Origin: Cellulomonas taurus
Lineage (GTDB): Bacteria > Actinomycetota > Actinomycetes > Actinomycetales > Cellulomonadaceae
Length of the DNA: 64,000 nucleotides
Assembly: GCF_012931845.1 (NCBI RefSeq)
Contig: NZ_CP051884.1
Span: 2,666,001-2,730,000, forward strand
Direction: 5' to 3'
The notes under the pieces: generated by a model
Databases searched by the model: none
Told to the model about the DNA's origin: nothing
Seen by the model: the letters and a program-made list of their open reading frames with translations, nothing else
In this document: positions 55,046 to 63,479 of the stretch, one piece after another
Position numbering within the stretch: position 1 is the stretch's first letter
Layout of the letters: every line of letters begins with the position of its first letter
Translations under genes and position numbers: made by a program

Positions 55046-55341
55046 GCGGCATCGATGATCTGCTCGCGGTGACCGGCTTCGAGACCGATGAGCATCACCC
55101 GCACATCGTGATCGACCCGGTCGCCTGCCGGACCTGTCCCTCCGACCGGGCCTGCGTGACCAGCTGTCCCGCGCAGCGTTACGTCTGGGACGAGGCGACC
55201 CAGCAGATGAGCTTCGACCACGTCGGGTGCCTGGAATGCGGCAACTGTCGGTTGGTCTGCGACCGCCTGTTCACCGGCGCCGACGGCTACTCGTGGAACT
55301 ACCCGGTCCGCGGTGCCGGGGTCGACTACCGGCAGGGCTGA
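55042..55341 (+). CDS. fixX: FixX-like ferredoxin
   Basis: The 99-residue protein has the FixX cysteine pattern: CRTCPSDRACVTSCPAQ and CLECGNCRLVCD, enough for an iron-sulfur cluster, and the C-terminal WNYPVRGAGVDYRQG common in FixX. It carries low-potential electrons together with FixC. It overlaps fixC by ATGA and its stop overlaps the ligase start. Confidence 0.94.
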   Translation: MSGIDDLLAVTGFETDEHHPHIVIDPVACRTCPSDRACVTSCPAQRYVWDEATQQMSFDHVGCLECGNCRLVCDRLFTGADGYSWNYPVRGAGVDYRQG

Positions 55342-56975
55342 TGTCCGCGCCGCAGTCGTTGGACGACCGGTGGCGGGCCGCCGTCGCCACCGCCCCCGAC
55401 CATCCGGCCGTCGTCGACTCCCGGGGCGCCCGGCTCAGCTATGCCCAGGTGGACGACGCCGCCGCCAGGATCGCCACCTGGTTGCGTGCGGTCGGGGTCG
55501 GCCCTGGGGACGTGGTGTCGGTCCAGCTGCCGAACTGGGCCGAATTCACCTGCGTCACCATCGCCTGCCTGCGGATCGGGGCCGTGATCAACCCGGTGTT
55601 GACCGCCTACCGCGAGGCGGAACTGCGCTATGTGCTGACCCGGTGTCGCAGCCGGGCGCTGATCGTGCCGACCAGGTTCCGATGCACCGATTACCAGGGA
55701 CTCGCGCTGCGACTGACGGCCGAACAGCACCATCCGGTGGCGGTGGCCGTGGTGGAACACGAGGGGGCGTCCGCCGCCGGCGCACCGACCGTGGCGAGCC
55801 TGCTGGACCAGCCTCGTCTGCCGGACGAGCTGCGCACCCCGGGCCGGGGCGACGACATCGCCACGGTGCTGTTCACCTCGGGCAGCGAGGCCCGGCCCAA
55901 GGGCGCGATGCTGTCGCACACCAACGTGCTCTCCGCCGAGCTGGCCCTGGCGTCCGCCCTGGAGGTCGACCACCGGGACCGGGTGTTCATGCCTGCCCCC
56001 CTCGGCCACGCCACCGGCTACCTGCACGGCCTCACCCTGCCGTACCTGGTCGGCGGCACCAGCCTGCTGCTGGACGTGCCGAGCGGGCCGGGGTGCCTCG
56101 CGATGATCCGCGCCGAACGTGCCACCTGCGGGATGGCGGCGCCCAGTGTGGTGCGCTGCCTGCTCGACGCCTGCGAGACCGACCCGAGCACCGCCGGGAT
56201 GCCCGACACCCTCCGCTTCCTCGGCTGCGGCGGTTCGCCGGTCCCCCGCGCCCTGGCCCGTCGGGCACTCGACCACGGCGTCCGCCTGCTCAGCATCTAC
56301 GGGTCCACCGAGAGCGCTCCGCACACCCTGACCACCCCGCACGACGACCTCGAGCGCGTGCTCACCACCGACGGGCGACCCGTGAGCGGGGTGGAGGTGC
56401 GGATCGTCGACCCGGACACCCGCCTCCCCCTGCCGATCGGCGAGGTCGGGGAAGAGGCGTCACGCGGGCAGCAGGTGTTCCGCGGCTACCTGGGCGAGCC
56501 CGAGCTGACAGCAGCGGTGCTGGACGACGAGGGCTGGTACTACTCCGGCGACCTGGCCCGACTGGACACCGACGGGTACCTGCGGATCGTCGGTCGCCGC
56601 AAGGACGTGATCATCCGGGGCGGGGAGAACGTGTCGGCGGCCGAACTGGAACTGGTGCTGCACGACCTCCCCGGCATCAGCGCCGCCGCGGTGGTCGCCA
56701 TGCCCGACGCCCGGCTGGGCGAGTGTGCCTGTGCCTTCGTCGTCGTCGATCCCGGAGCCACCGCCCCCGACCCCGCCGCCCTGCGCCGCGAGTTCCTGTC
56801 CCGCGGCGTGGCCAAGTACAAGATTCCCGCCCGGGTGGAGGCAGTCGACGCACTGCCCCTGTCACCGGCGGGCAAGGTCCGCAAGGACGTGCTGCGTGCG
56901 CGCGCGGTCGCCCTCGCTGACATCCCCGCGTCGCCGGTCGGCGCGCGCTGCCCCTCGGAAGGAGCACCGACATGA
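55341..56975 (+). CDS. AMP-forming acyl-CoA ligase (CaiC/FadK-like)
   Basis: The 544-residue protein has the ANL-family motifs: VLFTSGSEARPKGAMLSH (P-loop-like), YGSTESAPH, YYSGDLARLDTDGYLRIVGR, RKDVIIRGGENV and the catalytic Lys in LSPAGKVRKDVL. It makes the CoA thioester that starts the pathway, like CaiC for carnitine or FadK at the end of the E. coli ydi locus. The substrate is unknown; a cyclic hydroxy-carboxylate is proposed from context. It overlaps fixA by ATGA. Confidence 0.93.
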   Translation: MSAPQSLDDRWRAAVATAPDHPAVVDSRGARLSYAQVDDAAARIATWLRAVGVGPGDVVSVQLPNWAEFTCVTIACLRIGAVINPVLTAYREAELRYVLTRCRSRALIVPTRFRCTDYQGLALRLTAEQHHPVAVAVVEHEGASAAGAPTVASLLDQPRLPDELRTPGRGDDIATVLFTSGSEARPKGAMLSHTNVLSAELALASALEVDHRDRVFMPAPLGHATGYLHGLTLPYLVGGTSLLLDVPSGPGCLAMIRAERATCGMAAPSVVRCLLDACETDPSTAGMPDTLRFLGCGGSPVPRALARRALDHGVRLLSIYGSTESAPHTLTTPHDDLERVLTTDGRPVSGVEVRIVDPDTRLPLPIGEVGEEASRGQQVFRGYLGEPELTAAVLDDEGWYYSGDLARLDTDGYLRIVGRRKDVIIRGGENVSAAELELVLHDLPGISAAAVVAMPDARLGECACAFVVVDPGATAPDPAALRREFLSRGVAKYKIPARVEAVDALPLSPAGKVRKDVLRARAVALADIPASPVGARCPSEGAPT

Positions 56976-57745
56976 ACATCGCAGTCCTGGTCAAGCAGGT
57001 CCCGGAGGACCTGGGCACCGTCCAGGTCACCGAAGGCCGCACCCTCGACCGGGCGAATGCCCGCGCCGTCACCGATCCGGTGGGCAAGAACGCCCTGGAG
57101 GCAGCGGTCCAGCTCGCGGAGGCGACCGGTGGCACCGTCACCGTCATCACTCTCGGCCCCGCCGGCGCCAAGGCCGTCCTCAAGGAGTGCGTGAGTGTCG
57201 GCGCGCAGGCCGGGGTACACGTGAGCGACGGGGGCCTGGCGGGGTCCGATGCGCTGACCACCGCCCGCGTCCTGGCAGCGGCCATCGGCCGACTCGGGGC
57301 GATCGACCTGGTCATCGCGGGGGCCCGCTCCTTCGACGGCGGTAGCGCTGCGGTGCCCGCGATGGTCGCTGAGCTGCTCGACCTGCCGTCGGTCACCGCC
57401 GTCACCGCCATCGACTCCGGCGATGCCCCGGGCGCACTGCTCTGCACCCGTGTCCTGGAGGACGGCCACGAGCGGGTCAGTCTCCCGCTGCCCAGCGTGA
57501 TCAGCGTCGACGAGTACGTCAACACCCCGCGCTACCCCTCGGTGAAGAGCAAGCTCGCCGCCAACAAGGCGGTGTTCGAGGTGCTCACCGCCGCCGATCT
57601 CGGCATCGTGCCCGCCCGGCACGCTGCCGTCATCGACATCACGGTGCCACCCGTCCGCGAACCCGGGGTGATGATCACCGGTGACACCGTCCAGGACACC
57701 GCCGACAAGCTGGTCGCCGCGCTCGCCGGCGCCGGCGTGCTGTGA
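56972..57745 (+). CDS. fixA: Electron transfer flavoprotein beta subunit, FixA type
   Basis: The 257-residue protein begins NIAVLVKQVPEDLGTVQV and has the AMP/FAD-region AIDLVIAGARSFDGGSAAVP and the C-terminal LPSVISVDEYVNTPRYPSV. It resembles FixA/YdiQ more than respiratory EtfB. With FixB it holds the bifurcating FAD. ATGA overlap with the ligase gene and 10-bp gap to fixB keep the fix genes coupled. Confidence 0.92.
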   Translation: MNIAVLVKQVPEDLGTVQVTEGRTLDRANARAVTDPVGKNALEAAVQLAEATGGTVTVITLGPAGAKAVLKECVSVGAQAGVHVSDGGLAGSDALTTARVLAAAIGRLGAIDLVIAGARSFDGGSAAVPAMVAELLDLPSVTAVTAIDSGDAPGALLCTRVLEDGHERVSLPLPSVISVDEYVNTPRYPSVKSKLAANKAVFEVLTAADLGIVPARHAAVIDITVPPVREPGVMITGDTVQDTADKLVAALAGAGVL

Positions 57746-57755
57746 GGAGCAGACA

Positions 57756-58709
57756 GTGACCGACACCCTGTTCGTGTTGATGGAGGCCCGCGACGGCGCG
57801 CCCACCGACTCAGCGCTGGCGCTGATCACCGAGGCCCGCCGACTGTGCGAGGACGTCGCCGCTGTGTTGGTCGCCCCCGAGATCGGGACGGCTGCCGAGT
57901 GTGCCGGAGCCGCCGGGGCGAGCACCGTCCACCACGTCCCGGCCGACGGGCGCGCCGCCGATCTGATCGCCGCCGCCCTGACCGCGCTGGTCGCCACGCA
58001 CTCCCCCACCGCGGTGCTGGTGCCGGCGACCACCCTCGGCAACGAGGCGGCGGCTCGAGTGACCGCCCGGCTCGGCACCGGTCTGCTCGCCGACGTGTCC
58101 GCGGTGACGCTCGCCGACGGGGTGGTCACCGCCGTCAAGAGCGAACTCGGCGGCACTCGCCTCGCCCGCTGTCGGGTCGTCGACGGGGTGCCGGTGCTGA
58201 CCGTGCGGACCGGTGGTCTGCCGCCCGCCGGTTCGGACGGCGGCCCCGCCGCCGTGATCACCGCGGCCGCCGCCGCTCCGGCCAGGACCACGGTGGTCGA
58301 GTACCTGCCCACCGGCGGCGAGGGGGTGAGTCTGGAAGACGCCACGATCGTGGTCGCCGGGGGCAGGGCGATGGGCGGCTCGGAGGGCTTCAGCGTGCTG
58401 CACGAGTTGGCGGCAGCGCTCGGGCCGACGGCTGCCGTCGGATCGTCCCGCCCGGCGGCCGACGCCGGATGGGTGCCGGTCGAGCTGGAGATCGGCATCT
58501 CCGGCAAGAAGGTCGCACCGGACCTATACCTGGCGTGCGGGATCTCCGGTGCCAGCCAGCATCTGGCGGGCATGTCCGGGTCGCGCACGGTGGTGGCGAT
58601 CAACAAGGACCCGCAGGCACCGATCTTCGCCGTCGCCGACTTCGGTGTGGTCGGTGACCTGTTCGAGATCGTGCCCGCGATCACCGCGGCGGTCAGCGCC
58701 CGGGTCTGA
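57756..58709 (+). CDS. fixB: Electron transfer flavoprotein alpha subunit, FixB type
   Basis: The 317-residue protein has an N-terminal variable domain and the conserved C-terminal FAD domain: VVAGGRAMGGSEGFSVLHEL, SSRPAADAGWVP, CGISGASQHLAGM and AINKDPQAPIFAVADFGVVG. GTG 57756 has GAGGAG 6-11 nt upstream. It is the last gene of the operon and is followed by a strong terminator. Confidence 0.94.
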   Translation: MTDTLFVLMEARDGAPTDSALALITEARRLCEDVAAVLVAPEIGTAAECAGAAGASTVHHVPADGRAADLIAAALTALVATHSPTAVLVPATTLGNEAAARVTARLGTGLLADVSAVTLADGVVTAVKSELGGTRLARCRVVDGVPVLTVRTGGLPPAGSDGGPAAVITAAAAAPARTTVVEYLPTGGEGVSLEDATIVVAGGRAMGGSEGFSVLHELAAALGPTAAVGSSRPAADAGWVPVELEIGISGKKVAPDLYLACGISGASQHLAGMSGSRTVVAINKDPQAPIFAVADFGVVGDLFEIVPAITAAVSARV

Positions 58710-58715
58710 CACGTG

Positions 58716-58751
58716 CGTGGCCCCGCACCCGATCACGGGTGCGGGGCCACG
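58716..58751. terminator. Terminator at the end of the fix operon
   Basis: A perfect 16-bp stem (58716-58731 with 58736-58751) with an ATCA loop lies between fixB and the convergent reductase gene. It probably works on both strands. Confidence 0.9.
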
Positions 58752-58769
58752 CGGTGTCTGCGATGACGG

Positions 58770-60854
58770 TCAGCGCGGGAGAACGCCCCGCTCGGTGAGG
58801 GTGAGCAGGATGTCGCGCCCCTGCCGGGTGGCATCGATGATCTTGCCGCCGCCCGCGGAATCCCCGACGTCCAGCACGTCCACGCCGGTTCCGGCGAAGC
58901 CCTCGGACAGTGCCTGGAAGCTGCTGCGGTCGCCCCGCATGCCCAGGCAGACATAGGTCGCGTCCGCGTGCAGCCGCCGCGCGGACCCGTCCGGCCCCAC
59001 GACGTCCACCCACCCGTCGCCGACCTCGGTCAGCGTCGTGCTGGTGAACACCTCGACGTGGTGCCGCTCGATCAGCTCGTGCATCTGCATCCCGGTGATG
59101 ATGTCCAGGTCGCCGGCGATCCGGTCCATCCGCTCGACCAGGGTCACCTCCGCGCCGACGGCGACGCATGCCTCGACCACGTCCAGCCCGACGGCGCCGC
59201 CACCGACGACCACCACCGGACGGCCCGCGAGTCGCTCGATCTCGCCCACCGTCGCCGTGGCACCCAGGATCGAGAACACCTCGGTGCCGTCGACGTCCAC
59301 CCGCTCGCGCAGGCCCGGGACCGGGGGCAGCACCGGCTGCGAGCCGGTCGCGTTCACCACCACATCGGGCTCCAACGAGCGCACCAGATCGACGGTGGCG
59401 GGCGTCGCCGTGCGCACCTCCACCCCGGCGCGCGCGGCCCGTCGCACCAGGTGGTTCAGGAAGGTGGCGATCCGGCGCTTGGCGGGCAGCCGCACCGCCT
59501 CGCCGACCACGCCGCCCACGACGTCCTTGGCCTCCAGCAGCACCACGTCGCAGCCGACCTCGGCCGCGGTGCATGCGGCCTCCAGACCGCCGACCCCGCC
59601 ACCGACGACGACCACCCGGGTGGGCCGGTCGACCCGGCGCCGCAGGTAGTCCTCGTGCCCGACGATGTCCGGGTTCACCGTGCAGCGGATCGGGCGGTCC
59701 AGCCGGATCCGGTGGTCGGCGCAGCCGATGTTGCAGGAGATGCAGTCCAGGATCCGGTCCGCGCAGCCGGTCGCCACCTTGCGCACCCACCACGGGTCGG
59801 CGATCAGGCCGCGACCCAGCGCGACCAGATCGCTGTCACCGTCGGCGATGATCCGCTCGGCGACCTGCGGGTCGCGCACGTTGCCGGAGACGATGGTCGG
59901 CTTGTCGAACTCCTCGCGGAACCGGCGGGCCATCCCCGAACGCCAGCCGTCGGGCAGGTCCATCCGGTCGATCTGGTACTGGAGATTCCCGGCCAGCGCG
60001 GCGGACACGTCGATCAGGTCGACAGCGTCCACCAGGTGTCGCATCAGTTCCACCGAGTCGTCCAGCGTGTTACCCCCGGCGACCAGCTCGTCGGCGCTGA
60101 TCCGCAGTGCGATCGGGAAGCGGGGACCGACAGCCTCGCGCACGGCGTCCAGCACCTCGCGCACCAGCCGGGCGCGATTCTCCGGGCTGCCGCCGTACTC
60201 GTCGGTGCGGTGGTTGTAGAGCGGGGAGAGGAACTGGCAGAGCAGATACGAGTGCCCGCCGTGGATCTCCACCGCGTCGAATCCCGCCCGCTTGGCCCGC
60301 AGGGCCGCCGCGGCGTACTGACCAGGAACCTCGGCGATCTGCTCGCGGCTCATTGGGACCGGGGCGACGCCACCCGGCTTGGACGGGACATCGGAGGCCG
60401 ATAGCGCGGGGGTGCCGGTGCGGGCGGGGTTGGCCGACGCCCCGGCGTGGTTCAGCTGGATCGCGGCCTTGGCGCCGTAGCGGTGCATCCGCTCGGTCAG
60501 CTCGTAGAGCCGCGGGACGTACCGGTCGTGGTCGATCCGCAGCTGGGTCGTGCCGTTGGAGGCCACCGGGAAGGCCACGCAGATGTTCTCGACGATGATC
60601 AGGCCGGTGCCGCCGCGGGCACGCTGCTCGTAGTAGTCGAGCTGGGTGTCCGACACCGTGCCGTCCGGCAGGGCGAAGTTCGACCCCATCGGGGGCATGA
60701 CCACCCGGTTGCGCAGCGTCATCGACCCTACGGAGAAGGGCGAGAGCAGGTGCGGCACAGCCGGAGCCGCCTCGCGCTCGGGCGTGCCGACGGTGAGCGG
60801 AGCCGGGCGGGTCGCCAAGCTGATGGGACGAGGGGCTGGGGGCGCGACGGTCAC
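58770..60854 (-). CDS. Fe-S flavoenzyme of the 2,4-dienoyl-CoA / 2-enoate reductase family
   Basis: The 694-residue protein has an OYE-like FMN barrel (about 40-370; HLLSPFSVGSMTLRNRVVMP, IQLNHAG, FDAVEIHGGHSYLLCQFLSP), a [4Fe-4S] Cys cluster (CISCNIGC...C, about 385-410), and FAD/NAD domains (VVVVGGGVGGLEAA, VVVVGGGAVGLDVVEA). FadH, 2-enoate reductase and related enzymes with this layout reduce conjugated C=C bonds. GTG 60854 with GGGAGGA close upstream is preferred to a TTG at 60884. It is convergent to fixB, with a candidate operator 31 bp upstream. Confidence 0.9.
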   Translation of the reverse strand: MTVAPPAPRPISLATRPAPLTVGTPEREAAPAVPHLLSPFSVGSMTLRNRVVMPPMGSNFALPDGTVSDTQLDYYEQRARGGTGLIIVENICVAFPVASNGTTQLRIDHDRYVPRLYELTERMHRYGAKAAIQLNHAGASANPARTGTPALSASDVPSKPGGVAPVPMSREQIAEVPGQYAAAALRAKRAGFDAVEIHGGHSYLLCQFLSPLYNHRTDEYGGSPENRARLVREVLDAVREAVGPRFPIALRISADELVAGGNTLDDSVELMRHLVDAVDLIDVSAALAGNLQYQIDRMDLPDGWRSGMARRFREEFDKPTIVSGNVRDPQVAERIIADGDSDLVALGRGLIADPWWVRKVATGCADRILDCISCNIGCADHRIRLDRPIRCTVNPDIVGHEDYLRRRVDRPTRVVVVGGGVGGLEAACTAAEVGCDVVLLEAKDVVGGVVGEAVRLPAKRRIATFLNHLVRRAARAGVEVRTATPATVDLVRSLEPDVVVNATGSQPVLPPVPGLRERVDVDGTEVFSILGATATVGEIERLAGRPVVVVGGGAVGLDVVEACVAVGAEVTLVERMDRIAGDLDIITGMQMHELIERHHVEVFTSTTLTEVGDGWVDVVGPDGSARRLHADATYVCLGMRGDRSSFQALSEGFAGTGVDVLDVGDSAGGGKIIDATRQGRDILLTLTERGVLPR

Positions 60855-60884
60855 GGGGGTCCTCCCGGTGCTGGCAGCGGTCAA

Positions 60885-60908
60885 GTACCGATCTGGTTAG
60901 TTAGTAAC
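60885..60908. promoter_or_regulatory. Candidate operator C
   Basis: GTAC (60885-60888) and the near-palindrome GTTAGTTAGTAAC (60896-60908) lie 31-54 bp upstream of the reductase start. The right half, TTAGTAACATCG, resembles TAGTTACATC at operator B. Confidence 0.45.
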
Positions 60909-60997
60909 ATCGCGCCGCTTCCAGACCGAACAGTGGGCCGGAAGTCCTGCAGAGGGGCGTCTGTGCAGGTCAGAAACTCGTGATCGGTGTCACAAGC

Positions 60998-61669
60998 TCA
61001 GGCGCGCACCAGGCGCACCACGGTCTCCTCGATCAGGTCGCGGACGTGCCGCCGGGTCTCGTCACCGAGGAGGTCCCGGCCGAACAGCTCCCGGAACGTG
61101 GCGCGGTTGGCCGTGCGGAAGAAGGCCAGGGAACTGATCACCTGGTGCACGTCCAGCGCGCTCGGGGCATCGGGGCCATCCCGGAACACCCCCTCGGCAC
61201 GACCGCGCGCCAGCACGTCGTCCAGCAGCAGCAGCGCACCTCGGTTGACCTCGCGATCGGCCTCGTCCAACTGCGCGATCGCCGCGCCGCCCAGCAGGTT
61301 CTCGAACAGCACCAGCCGGACGAAGGGCTCGTGGGTCGCGTCGTAGCAGAGGGTCGAGCGAACCAGTTCGCGCAGCGCCTGCTCAGGGGCCATCTCCGCC
61401 AACCCGAGGTTCTGCTCGCGCTCCCGGGTGCCGCGGTAGGACTCCGCGAGCGCCGCCTGGTACAGCCCCTCCTTGGAGCCGAAGTAGTAGTAGATCATCC
61501 GCTTCGTGGTGTGGATCTGCTCCGCGATCGCGTCCACCCGGGCGCCGAGCAGCCCCTTCTCCGAGAACTCGACGATCGCGGCGCCGAGGATCTCCTTGCG
61601 GGTCCGGTCGGCATCCCGGGTCCTGGTCGCACCCTCGTCGTCGTGCCCTCGTCCCCGCTGCGCTGCCAT
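60998..61669 (-). CDS. TetR-family regulator (paralog 2)
   Basis: The 223-residue protein has the HTH region RTRKEILGAAIVEFSEKGLL and HTTKRMIYYYFGSKEGLYQA, and a ligand domain with FVRLVLFENLLGGAAIAQL and DVHQVISSLAFFRTANRATF. It is a paralog of the TetR at 46567-47229; together they bracket the cluster. It is divergent from the YdiB-like gene, whose promoter carries a candidate operator. It likely senses a pathway acid or CoA ester. Confidence 0.9.
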   Translation of the reverse strand: MAAQRGRGHDDEGATRTRDADRTRKEILGAAIVEFSEKGLLGARVDAIAEQIHTTKRMIYYYFGSKEGLYQAALAESYRGTREREQNLGLAEMAPEQALRELVRSTLCYDATHEPFVRLVLFENLLGGAAIAQLDEADREVNRGALLLLDDVLARGRAEGVFRDGPDAPSALDVHQVISSLAFFRTANRATFRELFGRDLLGDETRRHVRDLIEETVVRLVRA

Positions 61670-61754
61670 GACCCCCTCCTCGGCGCCGACTCTCGGCCCC
61701 GAGCATCATGACAGGACCATCGGCCCTGATCCGGGACTCTCGGCTCGCGACAAT

Positions 61755-61768
61755 GAACTACCGAGTAC
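61755..61768. promoter_or_regulatory. Candidate operator D
   Basis: The minus strand reads GTACTCGGTAGTTC, matching operator A at 12 of 14 positions. It lies 25-38 bp upstream of the YdiB-like start, within the promoter. Confidence 0.6.
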
Positions 61769-61792
61769 GTCCACTCTCACGAGGAGCACCCG

Positions 61793-62686
61793 ATGCCCGA
61801 CGGAACGATCCGCGCCATCACCGGCCACACCGAGCTGCTCGGCCTGATCGCCTACCCGATCCGGCACAGCATGTCCCCCCGGATGCACAACCTGGCCCTC
61901 GCCGAGCTGGACCTCGACTACGCCTACCTCGCCTTCGAGGTGGACGGCGACCAGCTCGAGGACGCCGTCACCGGACTGCGCGCGATGCGGGTGCGCGGCT
62001 GGAACGTCTCGATGCCGAACAAGATGGCGATCCTGCCGCTGCTGGACGACCTGTCCCCCGCCGCACGGATGGTCGGTGCGGTGAACACCGTGGTCAACGA
62101 CGGCGGCCACCTCACCGGCCACGTCACCGATGGCGTCGGCTACATGACGGCCCTGCGCGAGGCGGGGGTCGACCCGGTCGGCCGACGCATCACCATGATC
62201 GGCGCCGGGGGCGCCGGCACCGCGATCGCGATCCAGGCGGCGCTGGACGGCGTCGAACGGATCGATATCTTCAACCGCCGGGACGCGGTCTGGCCGATCG
62301 CCGAGCACACCGTCGCGACCATCTCCGAGCAGACCTCCGCCACCGCGGTGCTGCACGACCTGGACGACGTGGACGACTTCCGCGAGTGTGTGGCGGCCTC
62401 GAGCGTGCTGGCCAACACCACCAACGTCGGCATGGGCACCCTCAAGGGCCTGTCCCCGCTGCCCACCACCGACGTGCTGCGCCCGGACCTGTTCGTCTCC
62501 GACGTCGTCTACGCGCCGCCCCGTACGCTGTTCCTCGAGCAGGCCGAGGCGGCGGGCTGCCGCACCATGAACGGCCTGGGCATGATGCTGCACCAGGGCG
62601 CGGCGGCCTTCGAACTGTGGACCGGCAAGCCGATGCCGGTCGACGTGATCCGTGCCGAGCTCTTCGGCCCCCAGCAGGAGGACTGA
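61793..62686 (+). CDS. ydiB: Quinate/shikimate dehydrogenase, YdiB type
   Basis: The 297-residue protein resembles E. coli YdiB over its whole length: ELLGLIAYPIRHSMSPRMHN, NVSMPNKMAILPLLDDLSPA, GAVNTVVND, IGAGGAGTAIAIQAAL (NAD site), FNRRD, and GLGMMLHQGAAAFELWTGK. YdiB oxidises quinate or shikimate with NAD or NADP at C3. The substrate-binding Ser-x-Ser is SMS and the catalytic Lys is in MPNK. GAGGAG precedes ATG 61793. It is followed 1 bp later by aroD. Confidence 0.93.
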   Translation: MPDGTIRAITGHTELLGLIAYPIRHSMSPRMHNLALAELDLDYAYLAFEVDGDQLEDAVTGLRAMRVRGWNVSMPNKMAILPLLDDLSPAARMVGAVNTVVNDGGHLTGHVTDGVGYMTALREAGVDPVGRRITMIGAGGAGTAIAIQAALDGVERIDIFNRRDAVWPIAEHTVATISEQTSATAVLHDLDDVDDFRECVAASSVLANTTNVGMGTLKGLSPLPTTDVLRPDLFVSDVVYAPPRTLFLEQAEAAGCRTMNGLGMMLHQGAAAFELWTGKPMPVDVIRAELFGPQQED

Positions 62687-62687
62687 C

Positions 62688-63455
62688 GTGACCGACCTCG
62701 ACGCCCCCCGCCCGGTCACGGTGCGCGGGGTCACCCTCGGCACCGGGACGCCCGCGGTGATCGTGCCGTTGACCGCGCGCAGCACCGCCGAGCTCCTGGA
62801 ACAGGCGGCCCCGGTGGTCGCGGCCGCACCCGACCTGGTCGAGTGGCGGGTCGACCACCTGCTCGCCGGGGGCGCCGACCTGGACGCGGTGGTCGCCGCC
62901 GGTCGCGCACTGATGGGCGCCCTGGCGGGGCTGCCGCTGCTGGCCACGATCCGGACCGGCGCGGAGGGCGGCGAGCTGCCGATGCCCGGCGACGAGTACC
63001 TGGCGGTCTATCGCGCGCTGCTGGGCGCCGGGGTCGCCGACCTGCTGGACGTCGAGCTGATGCACGCGCTCGCCCCCGAGGTGATCGCCGCGGCGCACGA
63101 CGCACACGTCCCGGTGGTGGCCTCCAACCACGACTTCGACGGCACCCCGGCCCAGGCCGAGATCGAGCGGCGACTGCTGCTGATGGCCGAGCGGGGCGCC
63201 GACGTGCTCAAGATCGCGGTGATGCCGCGTTCCCCGGAGGACGTGCTCACCCTGCTGGCCGCCACGCTCGCCGTGCGGCGGCAGGTCGAGCAGCCGATGA
63301 TCACCATGTCAATGGCCGGCACGGGTGTGGTGTCCCGGCTTGCCAGCGGGGTGTTCGGATCGGCGGCGACCTTCGGCACCGTGGGGGCGGCCTCCGCGCC
63401 CGGACAGGTCGAGGTCGAGGCACTGCGGCGGACCCTGGCGTTGATCCACGGCTGA
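62688..63455 (+). CDS. aroD: Type I 3-dehydroquinate dehydratase
   Basis: The 255-residue enzyme is the class I, Schiff-base type: LVEWRVDHL, LLATIRTGAEGGELP, the general-base His in VVASNHDFDGTP, the Lys in DVLKIAVMP, and ITMSMAGTGVVSRL. It resembles E. coli AroD throughout. Type I enzymes often serve quinate catabolism in bacteria that use a type II enzyme (AroQ) for biosynthesis. GTG 62688 has CAGGAGGA upstream. It is next to ydiB, as in E. coli. Confidence 0.95.
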   Translation: MTDLDAPRPVTVRGVTLGTGTPAVIVPLTARSTAELLEQAAPVVAAAPDLVEWRVDHLLAGGADLDAVVAAGRALMGALAGLPLLATIRTGAEGGELPMPGDEYLAVYRALLGAGVADLLDVELMHALAPEVIAAAHDAHVPVVASNHDFDGTPAQAEIERRLLLMAERGADVLKIAVMPRSPEDVLTLLAATLAVRRQVEQPMITMSMAGTGVVSRLASGVFGSAATFGTVGAASAPGQVEVEALRRTLALIHG

Positions 63456-63479
63456 GCCGGCCCCGGCCCCGCACACACG

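Noticed and set aside
50126..58709. Carnitine (cai-fix) operon
   Set aside because: The gene classes are similar, but there is no CaiT, CaiD or CaiE, and the linked genes are ydiB, aroD and shikimate-type transporters, which point to a different substrate.
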